64,000 nt of DNA from Lysobacteraceae bacterium (GCA_016789405.1 JAEUPQ010000011.1:186001-250000); one strand, 5' to 3'; numbered from the stretch's first letter, positions 52,031-61,246 are shown. The notes: generated from the letters alone by a model not told the origin. Program-made: numbers and translations.

Positions 52031-54217
52031 TCAACCGGGGTCGCCCGGGTTCCCATTGCCCTGCAAGACCCCGTTGAGCGCGCTCACGCTGCGATCGGTG
52101 AGTTCACGCACGTCGCGCAACCAGGCCTGACGCGTGGCCGTCAATTCGGTAGCCGACATCGTCATCAGGCGACCTGCCAGGGATGCCAGGCGCACGGCTC
52201 CCACATTGAGGCAGACGCCTTTGAGGGAATGCGCGATATGGCGGACCTCTTGAACGTCGATCTCCCCGCGCTCGCGCGACAAGGTATCGACGAGTTTTTC
52301 GATATCGGAAATCGCATCCTTCAGCATGGCCTCGAGGAACTGTCGTGACGGATTGACTTCCCTGAGGTTATCCAATGCGTCCTGACTGATGTATTCCATC
52401 GGAACGAGCCTCAGATGCCCCGCTGCAACGGTGGGGCCGGCATCCTTGGGATCGACCGTCCGCGACTCGGTCCAGCCCCCGGTGGCATTCACGCCTTCGG
52501 GCACTTCCGCGGGAATGACGTCCCCGAGCATGACTTGCTCGGCACCGCGCTCGACGGCCAGGGCAACCCTCAGCTTCTGAAACGTGATCGGCTTGTGGAT
52601 CAGGCCGCTTGCACCGGTCGCGAGCAGCCGTTCGGAAGTGGCCGCAGAGGTGTCCGCGGTGATGAAGAATGTCGGCGCCGTCTGGATTTTTCCGAAGCGG
52701 TACAACTGGTACACGCTCGCCCCATCGATGTCGGACATGTTGAAATCGAGGAATATCGCATCGAAATCGCTTTCGGCAAGGCAATGCAGCGCCCCTTCCC
52801 CCGACGCGACCGCAGTCACCTGATGACCGTCCTTGGCCAGCATCTCGTGCAGCAGACGCAAGTTCACGGGATGATCATCGGCGATCAGGACCCTCCGCGG
52901 CGGCATGGCCTCGGCGCGCGGCTCCGCGACCGAAGCATGTGACTCGATGTCCTTGCCGATGGCCGAACGCTGCAGCAGGAGATCGAACCAGAACGTGGTT
53001 CCCTTCCCCGGCTCGCTTTCGACATTGAGCTCCCCACCCATGCGCCGCACGTGCTCGTAAGCAATCGACGTGCCCAGCCCGGTACCGCCGTACTTGCGCG
53101 TCGCCCCCGTCTCGACCTGATAGAACGGCTCGAAGATCCTGGCAAGGTGTTCCGGTGCGATTCCGATGCCCGTGTCGGAAACACGAAACGCGACCACATA
53201 GCGATCCGCCCGTTCGGACACCAACTCGATCCTGATGACCACCCGGCCGCTGTCGGTGAACTTCACCGCATTGCCGGCGAGGTTCATCAGGACACTGGAA
53301 AGCTCGTACTCGTGGCCGATGACGCGATCCTTGATCCGTCCATCGAAATCCACGGTCATCTCGATTCCCTTGCGCATCGAAACGGGTTCGAGGGCGAGTT
53401 TCACGCGCTCGACGATCTCCACGAGGTCGAAAGGCTCTGCTGCGCCCATCACGCGGCCGGCCTGCATCTTCGAGATGTCGAGCAGTTGCTTGATCTCGCC
53501 GTCGAGCACGCTGGACAACCCAAGGATCGCTTCGACCCGCGCGTTGACAGCCGGATCGCGGGTCTCGGCCGAGATGAGTTGTGCCGAAGACACGATCCCG
53601 GTCAAGGGCGTGCGCAATTCGTGGCTGACATTGGCAAGCAATTGCGACTTCGCCCGGCTTTCGCGCTCCGCATGGTTGCGGGCTTCATGCAGGTTTCGAA
53701 TCAGTCCCGACGCATACACGGGCACGATGAGGAGCAGCAGGCCATGTGATGCCGCAGCCATGAGCTCGGCCCGCCACATCGGCGAGACGTATACCAGCAC
53801 ACCGAGCCCCAGCATCGATACCGATTGGCACAATTGCATCGGTTTCACGCCGATCCGGAAACCGAAACCCAGGATGGTGAAAAGGTAGAAGCAGGCGAAG
53901 AAGATGGAGGCTTCGCCCATCAGCAGCAACCAGCAGGTCAGCATCAGCGGATCGAAAACCGCCGTGGAATTCACGATCCTGCGCGCACGCACGATCGCCG
54001 TCTTCCGGACCAGCCACAGTACGAAAAGGCAGTAGATCATGTAGATCGTGGCCATGGCCACGATCTCGAAGGCGCCGATGCTGGGCGACGACGTACCCGC
54101 ATACAGCGCGGTACCCACCATGAGCGCGTCGACGACAAGACCGAGCTTCACGCGCAACCATGCCTGCGCGCGAACACTGCTTTCCAGATGGGGTTGCACT
54201 TGCGCCGGAACGCTCAC
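52031..54217 (-). CDS. rpfC: hybrid sensor histidine kinase RpfC
   Basis: The product is 728 aa from GTG 54217 (GGAG 7 nt upstream), close to Xanthomonas RpfC (726); an in-frame ATG at 54277 is less likely. Residues about 18-170 hold five membrane helices. HisKA has SHELRTPLTGIVSSAQLI with the phospho-His; HATPase_c has NLAGNAVKFTDSG and YGGTGLGTSIAYEHV. The receiver (RRVLIADDHPVNLRLLHEML ... DAIFLDFNMSDIDG) has the phospho-Asp, and the Hpt domain has HIAHSLKGVCLNVGA. RpfC senses DSF, passes phosphate to RpfG, and binds RpfF through its receiver to limit synthesis. The gene converges with rpfF and is divergent from the acyl carrier protein gene. Confidence 0.96.
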   Translation of the reverse strand: MSVPAQVQPHLESSVRAQAWLRVKLGLVVDALMVGTALYAGTSSPSIGAFEIVAMATIYMIYCLFVLWLVRKTAIVRARRIVNSTAVFDPLMLTCWLLLMGEASIFFACFYLFTILGFGFRIGVKPMQLCQSVSMLGLGVLVYVSPMWRAELMAAASHGLLLLIVPVYASGLIRNLHEARNHAERESRAKSQLLANVSHELRTPLTGIVSSAQLISAETRDPAVNARVEAILGLSSVLDGEIKQLLDISKMQAGRVMGAAEPFDLVEIVERVKLALEPVSMRKGIEMTVDFDGRIKDRVIGHEYELSSVLMNLAGNAVKFTDSGRVVIRIELVSERADRYVVAFRVSDTGIGIAPEHLARIFEPFYQVETGATRKYGGTGLGTSIAYEHVRRMGGELNVESEPGKGTTFWFDLLLQRSAIGKDIESHASVAEPRAEAMPPRRVLIADDHPVNLRLLHEMLAKDGHQVTAVASGEGALHCLAESDFDAIFLDFNMSDIDGASVYQLYRFGKIQTAPTFFITADTSAATSERLLATGASGLIHKPITFQKLRVALAVERGAEQVMLGDVIPAEVPEGVNATGGWTESRTVDPKDAGPTVAAGHLRLVPMEYISQDALDNLREVNPSRQFLEAMLKDAISDIEKLVDTLSRERGEIDVQEVRHIAHSLKGVCLNVGAVRLASLAGRLMTMSATELTATRQAWLRDVRELTDRSVSALNGVLQGNGNPGDPG

Positions 54218-54316
54218 GGCAGGCTCCAGACCGCGTGGTAAGATGCGACAGCGGACACCGACTCGCGGTGACGGCATACGAAGACTTCGAGAACGCGAAA
54301 GCGACAGGGGCGAAGC

Positions 54317-54559
54317 ATGGACAAATCCGAGATCATGGCGCAGCTCAAGCGCCTCCTCCATTCACAGTTCGAAATCGACCCCGACTCGATCGACGGATCA
54401 ACCAGGCAGGCCGACCTGGGAATCGATTCGATCCTGATGGTGGGCCTCATGCTGGACATTGAATCTGAGCTCGGGTTCTCGTTCGACATGATGGACCTGC
54501 CCAAGAATCCCTCCCTGAACGAGATCTGTGACCTCGTCTATCGCAACCTGAACAAATAG
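54317..54559 (+). CDS. acyl carrier protein
   Basis: The product is 80 aa, acidic and four-helical. The phosphopantetheine site is S38 in LGIDSILMVGLMLDIE; the start MDKSEIMAQLKRLLHSQFEIDPDSID and SLNEICDLVYRNL are typical of carrier proteins. It is not the housekeeping AcpP: DSI replaces DSL, and helix 2 differs. It lies alone on the + strand in the rpfC-rpfG gap, divergent from rpfC (100 bp) and convergent with rpfG. With the rpfF-linked ketosynthase it could carry the DSF precursor. Xanthomonas rpf clusters lack such a gene. Confidence 0.92.
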   Translation: MDKSEIMAQLKRLLHSQFEIDPDSIDGSTRQADLGIDSILMVGLMLDIESELGFSFDMMDLPKNPSLNEICDLVYRNLNK

Positions 54560-54635
54560 CACCTGCAGAACCCGTTCACGAATTGCTGGAGACGCCCCCT
54601 CGCGCTCCATGTGAACGGCACAGGCAAGACCGACC

Positions 54636-55694
54636 TCATTCTAGGCCGGGTCTTTGCGAGACGGTGGAAAACCGCTCGCAGATGTCCTGCAGGCGCTCGC
54701 GGTGATCGAGCAGGACCTGGACGCATTGCGGATCGAAGAGTTTCCCGCTTTGTTCCACCAGGAAGTCGAGTGCACTGTCGAAGCTCCAGGGCGCCTTGTA
54801 CGGCCTCGGCGAGATGAGGGCGTCGAAGACATCGGCCACGGCCACGACACGGGCCTCGATCGGAATCTGCGCACCGCTGAGGCCGTCCGGATAGCCGCTG
54901 CCATCGAAGCGTTCGTGATGGCGCAAGGCGATCGTGGCTCCGGCCTGGATGAAGCGGTTCTGGCTGCCGCTAAGCAGTTCGTGCCCGATCTGCGGATGGC
55001 GGCGCATGATGCTCAACTGGTGCTCGTCGAGCGGGCCGGGCTTGAGCAGCACATCGTCGGGAATCGCGATCTTGCCCATGTCGTGGAGCGGCGCGGCCAA
55101 TTCGATCAGGCGAACCTCATCCTCGGGCATGCCGAGGCCTTCGGCGATCAATCCGGCGATGTGGGCCATGCGCTCGAGATAGGCACTCGTGCCGATGTCC
55201 CGGTACTCGATCGCACGGGCAAGCCGCGACAGCGTTTCGCGCTCGCGCTCTTCGACTTCATGCATGCTCGACAGGAGACGCTGCTCGAGCGAGAGGGCGC
55301 GCTGCTTGATCGATTCGGACTGCTGGCGAAGCTGCAACAGGTTACGGCACCGGGCACGCAACTCGCGCGGCCGGACCGGCTTGACCAGGAAGTCGATCAC
55401 GCCGGCATCCAGCGCAGCTTGGCGGATCGGTTCGTCGCCGACCACGGTGACCAGCACGATCGGAACATCGCGATTGCTCAGCGACCTGCGGAAGCGCCGC
55501 GCGAATTCCAGGCCATCGATGACCGGCATGCGGTAGTCCAGCAGGAGCAGGTCCGGTCGGTTGTTCTCCGACCATCGCAGAGCCTCCTCGGAATCGCCGA
55601 AGTCGAACACTTCCAGCTCGGGGCTGATGTCCTCGAGGATGTGCCGCAGCATGGTGCGTGCGGATGTCTGGTCGTCAACGATGACGATTTTCAC
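54636..55694 (-). CDS. rpfG: response regulator RpfG (receiver plus HD-GYP)
   Basis: The product is 352 aa from GTG 55694 (GGGG 7 nt upstream, MKIVIVDDQ start); an ATG at 55709 would add five residues. The receiver (about 1-120) has phospho-Asp in LLLLDYRMPVIDG. A coiled-coil link follows. The HD-GYP domain carries LHDMGKIAIPDDVLLKPGPL and LRHHERFDGSGYPDGLSG with all metal ligands and the GYP motif. RpfG degrades cyclic di-GMP when phosphorylated by RpfC, coupling DSF to motility, biofilm and enzyme secretion. Upstream lies a sigma-54-like -24/-12 sequence. Confidence 0.96.
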   Translation of the reverse strand: MKIVIVDDQTSARTMLRHILEDISPELEVFDFGDSEEALRWSENNRPDLLLLDYRMPVIDGLEFARRFRRSLSNRDVPIVLVTVVGDEPIRQAALDAGVIDFLVKPVRPRELRARCRNLLQLRQQSESIKQRALSLEQRLLSSMHEVEERERETLSRLARAIEYRDIGTSAYLERMAHIAGLIAEGLGMPEDEVRLIELAAPLHDMGKIAIPDDVLLKPGPLDEHQLSIMRRHPQIGHELLSGSQNRFIQAGATIALRHHERFDGSGYPDGLSGAQIPIEARVVAVADVFDALISPRPYKAPWSFDSALDFLVEQSGKLFDPQCVQVLLDHRERLQDICERFSTVSQRPGLE

Positions 55695-56090
55695 GGAATT
55701 GCCCCACATGCGGATACCGTGCGTCCTTGCGGTTCGTGAAGTTGCAGGCCTATACGCTGCGCCGAATTTAAAGCAATTTCAATGCCATGGCTCGCATGTG
55801 ACTGAATTGCCTGTCCATTCTAGACCGCATGCAATGCGAGTGTGAACCACGCGGCTTGCTTCGAGCATTCTGGCGGCTGCGTGGCGGAACCGGGACAAGC
55901 GTCCATGCCCGCACCTGCAGGCAGGCGTAAGCGATTGATTCGGCGCAGATGAATGATGGCAATGCACGCTGCGCGTTAGCGAGACAGCGACAAAAGTTAT
56001 CGAATTGGCCCTGCAAGACTCGACAGGGTCGACGGGCAGCCTCCTGGCCGCCCGTCATCTCGCGTTGTCAGCAGAGCTCCCGGCGCGGAA
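55695..56090. other. intergenic region rpfG / lysS
   Basis: 396 bp without a gene. It holds the sigma-54-like element for rpfG and, near the lysS end, an inverted repeat GACGGGC/GCCCGTC (56031-56056) that lacks a T-run. Confidence 0.45.
55772..55787 (-). promoter_or_regulatory. sigma-54-like promoter upstream of rpfG
   Basis: On the minus strand TGGCATTGAAATTGCT: the GG and GC dinucleotides have the exact -24/-12 spacing and the TTGCT box is complete. Predicted start near 55761, about 50-65 nt before rpfG. Confidence 0.45.
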
Positions 56091-57599
56091 TCAAGCTTCG
56101 GGACGCATGTAGGGGAACAACAGCACGTCGCGAATCGACGTCGAGCCGGTCAGCAGCATGACGAGGCGATCGATGCCCACGCCCAGGCCGCCGGTCGGAG
56201 GCAGGCCCACTTCCAGTGCGCGGATATAGTCGGCGTCGTAGTGCATGGCTTCGTCGTCGCCGCCTTCCTTCGCCTCGACCTGGGCACGGAAGCGTGCCGC
56301 CTGGTCTTCGGGATCATTGAGCTCGGAGAAGCCGTTGGCGATTTCCTTGCCGCCCACGAACAGCTCGAAACGATCGGTGATCCCCGGCTCCGAGTCCGAC
56401 TCACGGGCGAGCGGCGAAACCTCGACCGGGTAATGCGTGATGAAGGTCGGCTGGATCAGATCGGCCTCGACCGTCTTCTCGAAGATCTCGAGCAGCAGCT
56501 TGCCCCAGCCGTAGGCCGGCTTCACGTGGATCTTCAGCCGCGCGCAGTGCGCGGCCAGCGCCTCGCGGTCGCGGCAGTCGGCGACGGAGATTTCGGGATT
56601 GCATTCGCGCACGGCTTCTTCGAGCTTCCAGCGACGGAACGGCTTGCCGATGTCGATCACATTCCCGTCCCACTCGACGGTGTCCACGCCGATCACCTCT
56701 CGGGCGACGTCACGGATCATGCCCTCGGTCAGATCCATCACTTCGTGGTACGTGGCGTAGGCCTCGTACAGTTCGAGCATGGTGAACTCGGGATTGTGCC
56801 GCGTACTGACGCCTTCGTTGCGGAAATTGCGGTTGATTTCGTAGACGCGCTCGAAGCCGCCGACGACCAGGCGCTTGAGGTACAGCTCAGGCGCCACGCG
56901 CAGGTAGAGATCGAGGTCGAGCGCGTTGTGATGGGTCTCGAACGGCTTCGCGGCAGCGCCACCGGCGATGTAGTGCATCATCGGCGTTTCAACTTCCTGG
57001 AAGCGGCGCTGGTCCAGCCAGCGGCGGATCGCGGAGATGATCTTCGAACGCTTCACGAACACTTCGCGCGCTTCGCGGGTCACGATCAGATCGACATAGC
57101 GCTGGCGGTAGCGCTGCTCGACGTCGCTGAGGCCGAACCAGGTGCTCGGCAGCGGACGCAGGGACTTGGTCAGCAGGCGCAGCGTCTCGGCCTTGACCGA
57201 CAGTTCGCCGGTCTTCGTGCGCATCACCGGTCCCTGTGCGCCGATGATGTCGCCGATGTCCCAATGCTTGAACGCATCGTAGGTTTCGCCCAGTGCATTG
57301 GCCTGGAGGAACAACTGCAGCGTGCCGCTCATGTCCTGGATCTGCACGAACGCTGCCTTGCCCATGATGCGCTTGGCCATGATGCGACCGGCCACGGCCA
57401 CGCGCAGGCCTTCGGCATCGAGCGCTTCGCCGGTCCAGCGTTCGGCATCGCCATAGGCATCCTGCAGGTCGCCTGCGTAGTGCGTGCGCGCGAAATCGTT
57501 CGGGAACGCCACGCCCTGGCCACGCAGGGATGCGAGTTTGCCGCGACGCTCGGCGATCAGGGCGTTCTCGTCTTGCGGCAGGGTCTGTTCATCGGTCAT
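56091..57599 (-). CDS. lysS: lysyl-tRNA synthetase, class II
   Basis: The product is 502 aa, usual length. The N-terminal OB-fold (about 60-150: [26 protein letters not shown]) binds the anticodon. Motif 2 is [23 protein letters not shown], and motif 3 is [16 protein letters not shown]. It charges tRNA-Lys. It is downstream of prfB with a 182-bp spacer that contains a strong hairpin (57729-57758). prfB-lysS near rpfG also occurs in Xanthomonas. Confidence 0.98.
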   Translation of the reverse strand: MTDEQTLPQDENALIAERRGKLASLRGQGVAFPNDFARTHYAGDLQDAYGDAERWTGEALDAEGLRVAVAGRIMAKRIMGKAAFVQIQDMSGTLQLFLQANALGETYDAFKHWDIGDIIGAQGPVMRTKTGELSVKAETLRLLTKSLRPLPSTWFGLSDVEQRYRQRYVDLIVTREAREVFVKRSKIISAIRRWLDQRRFQEVETPMMHYIAGGAAAKPFETHHNALDLDLYLRVAPELYLKRLVVGGFERVYEINRNFRNEGVSTRHNPEFTMLELYEAYATYHEVMDLTEGMIRDVAREVIGVDTVEWDGNVIDIGKPFRRWKLEEAVRECNPEISVADCRDREALAAHCARLKIHVKPAYGWGKLLLEIFEKTVEADLIQPTFITHYPVEVSPLARESDSEPGITDRFELFVGGKEIANGFSELNDPEDQAARFRAQVEAKEGGDDEAMHYDADYIRALEVGLPPTGGLGVGIDRLVMLLTGSTSIRDVLLFPYMRPEA

Positions 57600-57781
57600 G
57601 GCGGTGGCGTTCCGGAGATGGTCGTGGGAGTGCGATGCTGCAGGATCGCAAAGGCCACGATGTCCGCGGCCACCGCCGCTCCTGCCGCGACGGTTTCAGT
57701 CGTGGATGATGCGTTTTTTCGAGATGCGGCAGGCAACCGCGCGGACGCGGTCGCCTGCGGTGCGCGCTGGCTGTGCAGCCA

Positions 57782-58910
57782 TCATGCGGCGTCGATCCGC
57801 TTGGCGCCGGCTTCGAGGCCGGACTTGAGGCTTGCTTCGACGAATTCGTCGAGGTCGCCGTCGAGCACCTTCTGGGTGTCGCTGCGCTCGATGCCGGTGC
57901 GCAGGTCCTTGATGCGTGACTGATCCAGCACGTAGTTGCGGATCTGGCTGCCCCAGCCGATGTCGGACTTCGTGGCTTCCAGGGCGTCGCGCTCGGCGTT
58001 GCGCTTCTGGATTTCCAGTTCGTACAGCTTGGCCTTCAGCATCTTCATCGCCATGTCGCGATTCTGGTGCTGGCTGCGGCCGTTCTGGCAGGCCACCACG
58101 GTATTCGTCGGCACATGGGTGATGCGCACTGCCGACTCGGTCTTGTTCACGTGCTGGCCGCCCGCACCCGAGGAGCGGTAGACGTCGGTGCGCAGGTCGG
58201 CCGGATTGATGTCGATGTCGATGTCGTCGTCGACTTCCGGGGACACGAACACAGAGGTGAACGAGGTGTGGCGGCGGTTGTCCGAATCGAACGGCGACTT
58301 GCGCACCAGTCGGTGCACGCCGATCTCGGTCTTGAGCCAGCCGTAGGCGTAGTCGCCCTCCACCTTGATCGTGGCGGACTTGATGCCCGCGACGTCGCCG
58401 GCGCTGGCTTCCATCAGTTCGGTCTTCCAGCCACGCGACTCGCACCAGCGCAGGTACATGCGCAGCAGCATTTCCGCCCAGTCCTGCGCCTCGGTACCGC
58501 CGGCGCCGGCCTGGATGTCGACGAATGCGTTGCAGCCGTCCATCTTGCCGGAGAACATGCGCTGGAATTCGAGCTGGTCGACGCCGCGTGCATAGCGCTC
58601 GACATCGGCCTGGATGGCCAGCGCGGTATCGTCGTCGGCCTCCATTTCGACCAGGTCGAGCAGTTCGCCCGCCCCGACCAGGCCATCCTTCAGGTCGCGG
58701 ATGCCGTTGACGGTCTTGTCGAGCAGCGACCGCTCGCGACCAAGGGCCTGCGCGCGTTCCGAGTCGTTCCAGACGTCGGGGCTTTCCAGTTCACGGTTGA
58801 CTTCTTCCAGACGCTCGACCTTGGCGTCGTAGTCAAAGAAACCCCCTCAGCGCATCGAGCCGACCGGTAAGGTCGGCGATGCGCTGGCGGATCGGGTTGA
58901 GTTCGATCAT
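57782..58910 (-). CDS. prfB: peptide chain release factor 2, programmed +1 frameshift
   Basis: The product is 375 aa from two frames. The first runs from ATG 58910 ([25 protein letters not shown]) to TGA at 58835-58833. The slip site is AGGGGG TTT CTT TGA C, with the internal Shine-Dalgarno-like AGGGGG just before CTT. After a +1 shift the reading continues [16 protein letters not shown] to 57782. The stop-codon tripeptide is in [11 protein letters not shown] (SPF), and the catalytic GGQ is in [14 protein letters not shown]2 reads UGA and UAA; the in-frame UGA makes its synthesis self-regulating. Starting only at the internal ATG 58645 would lose the N-terminal domain. Confidence 0.97.
58833..58850 (-). 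promoter_or_regulatory. prfB programmed +1 frameshift signal
   Basis: CTG AGG GGG TTT CTT TGA on the minus strand: ribosome-binding-like AGGGGG 3 nt before the slippery CTT, followed by the UGA stop and C. Confidence 0.95.
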
Positions 58911-59003
58911 GGCGGATGTGCGGTTGCAGCAAAGACCCGGGATTCTAGCAGGCCGACCGTCGCTTCCGGGACTCCGTGGAGCCAGAGGCGGCCCGGACGG
59001 CGT

Positions 59004-59894
59004 TCACTCTGCCCCGAAGCGTGACCGCAGGCTCTCGCGATGCGTCCGGCTACAGGGCAGCACGCCACCGTCGTGCAGGTGCAGGCGGGCATCACCGCTG
59101 TCCAGGGGTTCGATGGACGCCAGGCGGTCGAGATTGACGATGTAGCTGCGGTGCACACGCACGAATCGCCCCGGATCCAGACGCCCCTCGATCCCCGCAA
59201 GCGTGCTGCGGAGGGGGTAGTCATGCCCACGAACCCGGAGATTGACGTAGTTGCCGGCGGCCTGCAGCCACTCGATGTCCTCGGCGGCGATGAGGAAGTC
59301 CCGGCCGAGCTTCCTGACGAGGAAACGGTCGGGTCGATCCACTGGATCGACCGGCTCACCTTCGTCCGGCCGTCCCAGCAAGGCGGCCTCGCCCTGCTGC
59401 CGTCGGCGGACGAAGCGGTAGACCTCGATGATCGCGACCATGCTGGCGTAGCTGCGGATGTCCTTCAGGTATTCGTAGAGCAGTTCGGCCGGCCAGTCGC
59501 CGAAGTCGTAGCCGAAGCCCTGGCTTGAATACACCAGCTTGCGCAAGGCGACCATGCCAACGACATGGATGATCGAGAAGACCACGCTGCCCAGCAGGTG
59601 GAGGCCGAGGAGGCGACGCCACGTATCCCAGTGCAGCGGAAAGCGCCGGGTGAACCAGATCAGCGCCGGGACCAGCGCCAGCATCATCAGGCCGCTGGAC
59701 CATTCCCAGACCGCAGGCTCCCAGTCTGCGAAGTCCAGGCCGAGTTTGCGCACGTCCATCAGCACGGTCGCGCTGTTGGCGAATCCGTTGACGGTGGTGA
59801 GCGCGACCCAGAACCCGATCTCGAGCGGACGGCGCCAGCGCTCGTGGCCCGGGATCGTCGCGGCGGGGGGAGCGGTATCGACGGTCTCTGACAT
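59004..59894 (-). CDS. LytTR-domain membrane regulator (RpfD-like)
   Basis: The product is 296 aa from ATG 59894. Four membrane helices fill about 25-160 (e.g. LEIGFWVALTTVNGFANSATVL, LMMLALVPALIWFT). A C-terminal LytTR DNA-binding domain (about 190-290) has RFLVRKLGRDFLIAAEDIEWLQAAGNYVNLRV and RFVRVHRSYIVNLDRLASIEPL. No receiver domain is present, so it is an atypical membrane-tethered regulator. Xanthomonas rpfD also encodes a LytTR protein in this cluster; equivalence is by position and domain. A TACAAT box ends 7 nt before the ATG. Confidence 0.92.
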   Translation of the reverse strand: MSETVDTAPPAATIPGHERWRRPLEIGFWVALTTVNGFANSATVLMDVRKLGLDFADWEPAVWEWSSGLMMLALVPALIWFTRRFPLHWDTWRRLLGLHLLGSVVFSIIHVVGMVALRKLVYSSQGFGYDFGDWPAELLYEYLKDIRSYASMVAIIEVYRFVRRRQQGEAALLGRPDEGEPVDPVDRPDRFLVRKLGRDFLIAAEDIEWLQAAGNYVNLRVRGHDYPLRSTLAGIEGRLDPGRFVRVHRSYIVNLDRLASIEPLDSGDARLHLHDGGVLPCSRTHRESLRSRFGAE

Positions 59895-59900
59895 CCGCGC

Positions 59901-59906
59901 ATTGTA
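59901..59906 (-). promoter_or_regulatory. -10 element of the LytTR gene (probable leaderless mRNA)
   Basis: TACAAT on the minus strand; its last base is 7 nt from the A of the ATG, the same geometry as clpS. Confidence 0.4.
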
Positions 59907-60046
59907 GTTGGGCGCCGTCGAACGCGATCCGATTTGGTCCCGGCAGTCCCGCGACTCGTCCCTCGACGTCCCCCATCCGACCCTTCGTGGCGCTGGCGCC
60001 GGCGGGAATCCGGAGACTGGCGCCTTCTTCATCACCGGACGCCCTC

Positions 60047-61246
60047 ATGTCGCAACGCCGCCTGGACCTGGACTGGATCCGCATCGCCGCCTTCGGCCTG
60101 CTCGTGCTGTACCACTGCGGCATGTACTACGTGAGCTGGGACTGGCATGTCAAAAGCCCCCACGCCGCCGAAACGCTGGAGCCGCTGATGATGGCCAGTT
60201 CACCTTGGCGTCTGTCGCTGCTGTTCCTGGTCTCCGGTACTGCCACGGCCTTCCTGTTCGCGAAGCGATCGGCCGGCTTCCTGGGTGGACGGTCATGGCG
60301 ACTGCTGGTGCCGCTGGTGTTCGGCATGCTGGTGATCGTGACGCCACAGGCCTACTACGAGGTCGTCGAGAAACTGCCGGGCGGCTACCACGACGGCTAC
60401 CTGGCGTTCTGGAGCCGCTATCTGTCCGGAGATGGCTCGTTCTGCCGGGACGGCGACTGCCTGGATCTGCCCACCTGGAACCATCTCTGGTTCGTGGCAT
60501 ACCTCTGGGTCTACACCGTGGTCGCGTGGGCCCTGCTTCGACATGCACCTCGGGTCATGTCCAGAACCGGGGACTGGCTGGCAGCCCGGCTGTCCGGGGC
60601 GGGCGTGCTGCTGTGGCCTGCCCTGCTGCTGGCCGTGGCACGCATGGCCCTGGTCGGCCGCTTCGAGTCGACCCACGCGCTGGTCGACGACTGGTACAAC
60701 CATGCCCAGTACCTGCCCTTGTTCCTGCTCGGCGTGCTGATCGCGACCCGCGACGACGTCTGGAACACCCTCCAGCGCCAACGATGGTGGTCACTGGCGC
60801 TGGCAGTCGCCGGGTATGCCTTCATCGTCTGGTATTTCTTCGGCAGCGGCTACGACGACGAGGGGACACCACCGCCGGACGCGCTGCGGATGCTCCAGCG
60901 CGCCGTCTGGGCGATGTTCCAGTGGTCGACCATCGCCGCGATCCTCGGCTTCGCACGCGGCATCGCCTTCCGCGACACCGCAACGTTGCGCTACCTGCGC
61001 GAGGCCGTGTTCCCGGTCTACATCCTCCATCAGACCATCACGGTCGTCCTCGCGCACAACCTGCAGCGCTTCGGCATCGACCCGGTCATCGAAGGGCCCT
61101 TGCTGGTGATGGCGACGTTCGGTTTGAGTTTCGCAGGCTTCGAAATCGTGCGTCGGGTGCGCTGGTTGCGGCCCCTGTTCGGATTGAAGGCATCCACGCC
61201 CGCACCCGTCATCGCGCCACCGGCAGGCGCGATGACGGATCGATGA
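60047..61246 (+). CDS. membrane acyltransferase (acyltransferase-3 / OpgC-like)
   Basis: The product is 399 aa with about ten membrane helices. The family start is MSQRRLDLDWIRIAAFGLLVLYHCGMYY, with the conserved Asp-Arg pattern in TM1 and its His (YHCG), and LFLVSGTATAFLF in TM2; NHLWFVAYLWVYTV near 150 is also typical. Members O-acylate sugars or glucans at the membrane. It diverges from the LytTR gene with 152 bp between them; such acyltransferase-LytTR pairs recur in Lysobacterales, so regulation by the neighbour is plausible. Confidence 0.9.
   Translation: MSQRRLDLDWIRIAAFGLLVLYHCGMYYVSWDWHVKSPHAAETLEPLMMASSPWRLSLLFLVSGTATAFLFAKRSAGFLGGRSWRLLVPLVFGMLVIVTPQAYYEVVEKLPGGYHDGYLAFWSRYLSGDGSFCRDGDCLDLPTWNHLWFVAYLWVYTVVAWALLRHAPRVMSRTGDWLAARLSGAGVLLWPALLLAVARMALVGRFESTHALVDDWYNHAQYLPLFLLGVLIATRDDVWNTLQRQRWWSLALAVAGYAFIVWYFFGSGYDDEGTPPPDALRMLQRAVWAMFQWSTIAAILGFARGIAFRDTATLRYLREAVFPVYILHQTITVVLAHNLQRFGIDPVIEGPLLVMATFGLSFAGFEIVRRVRWLRPLFGLKASTPAPVIAPPAGAMTDR

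Noticed and set aside
49839..54559. Polyketide or aryl-polyene biosynthetic cluster
   Set aside because: Only one ketosynthase and one carrier protein, with no acyltransferase, reductase, dehydratase set or thioesterase; the neighbours are rpf genes.
58645..58910. prfB starting at the internal ATG 58645
   Set aside because: The frameshift signal and an in-frame N-terminal domain show that the gene begins at 58910.
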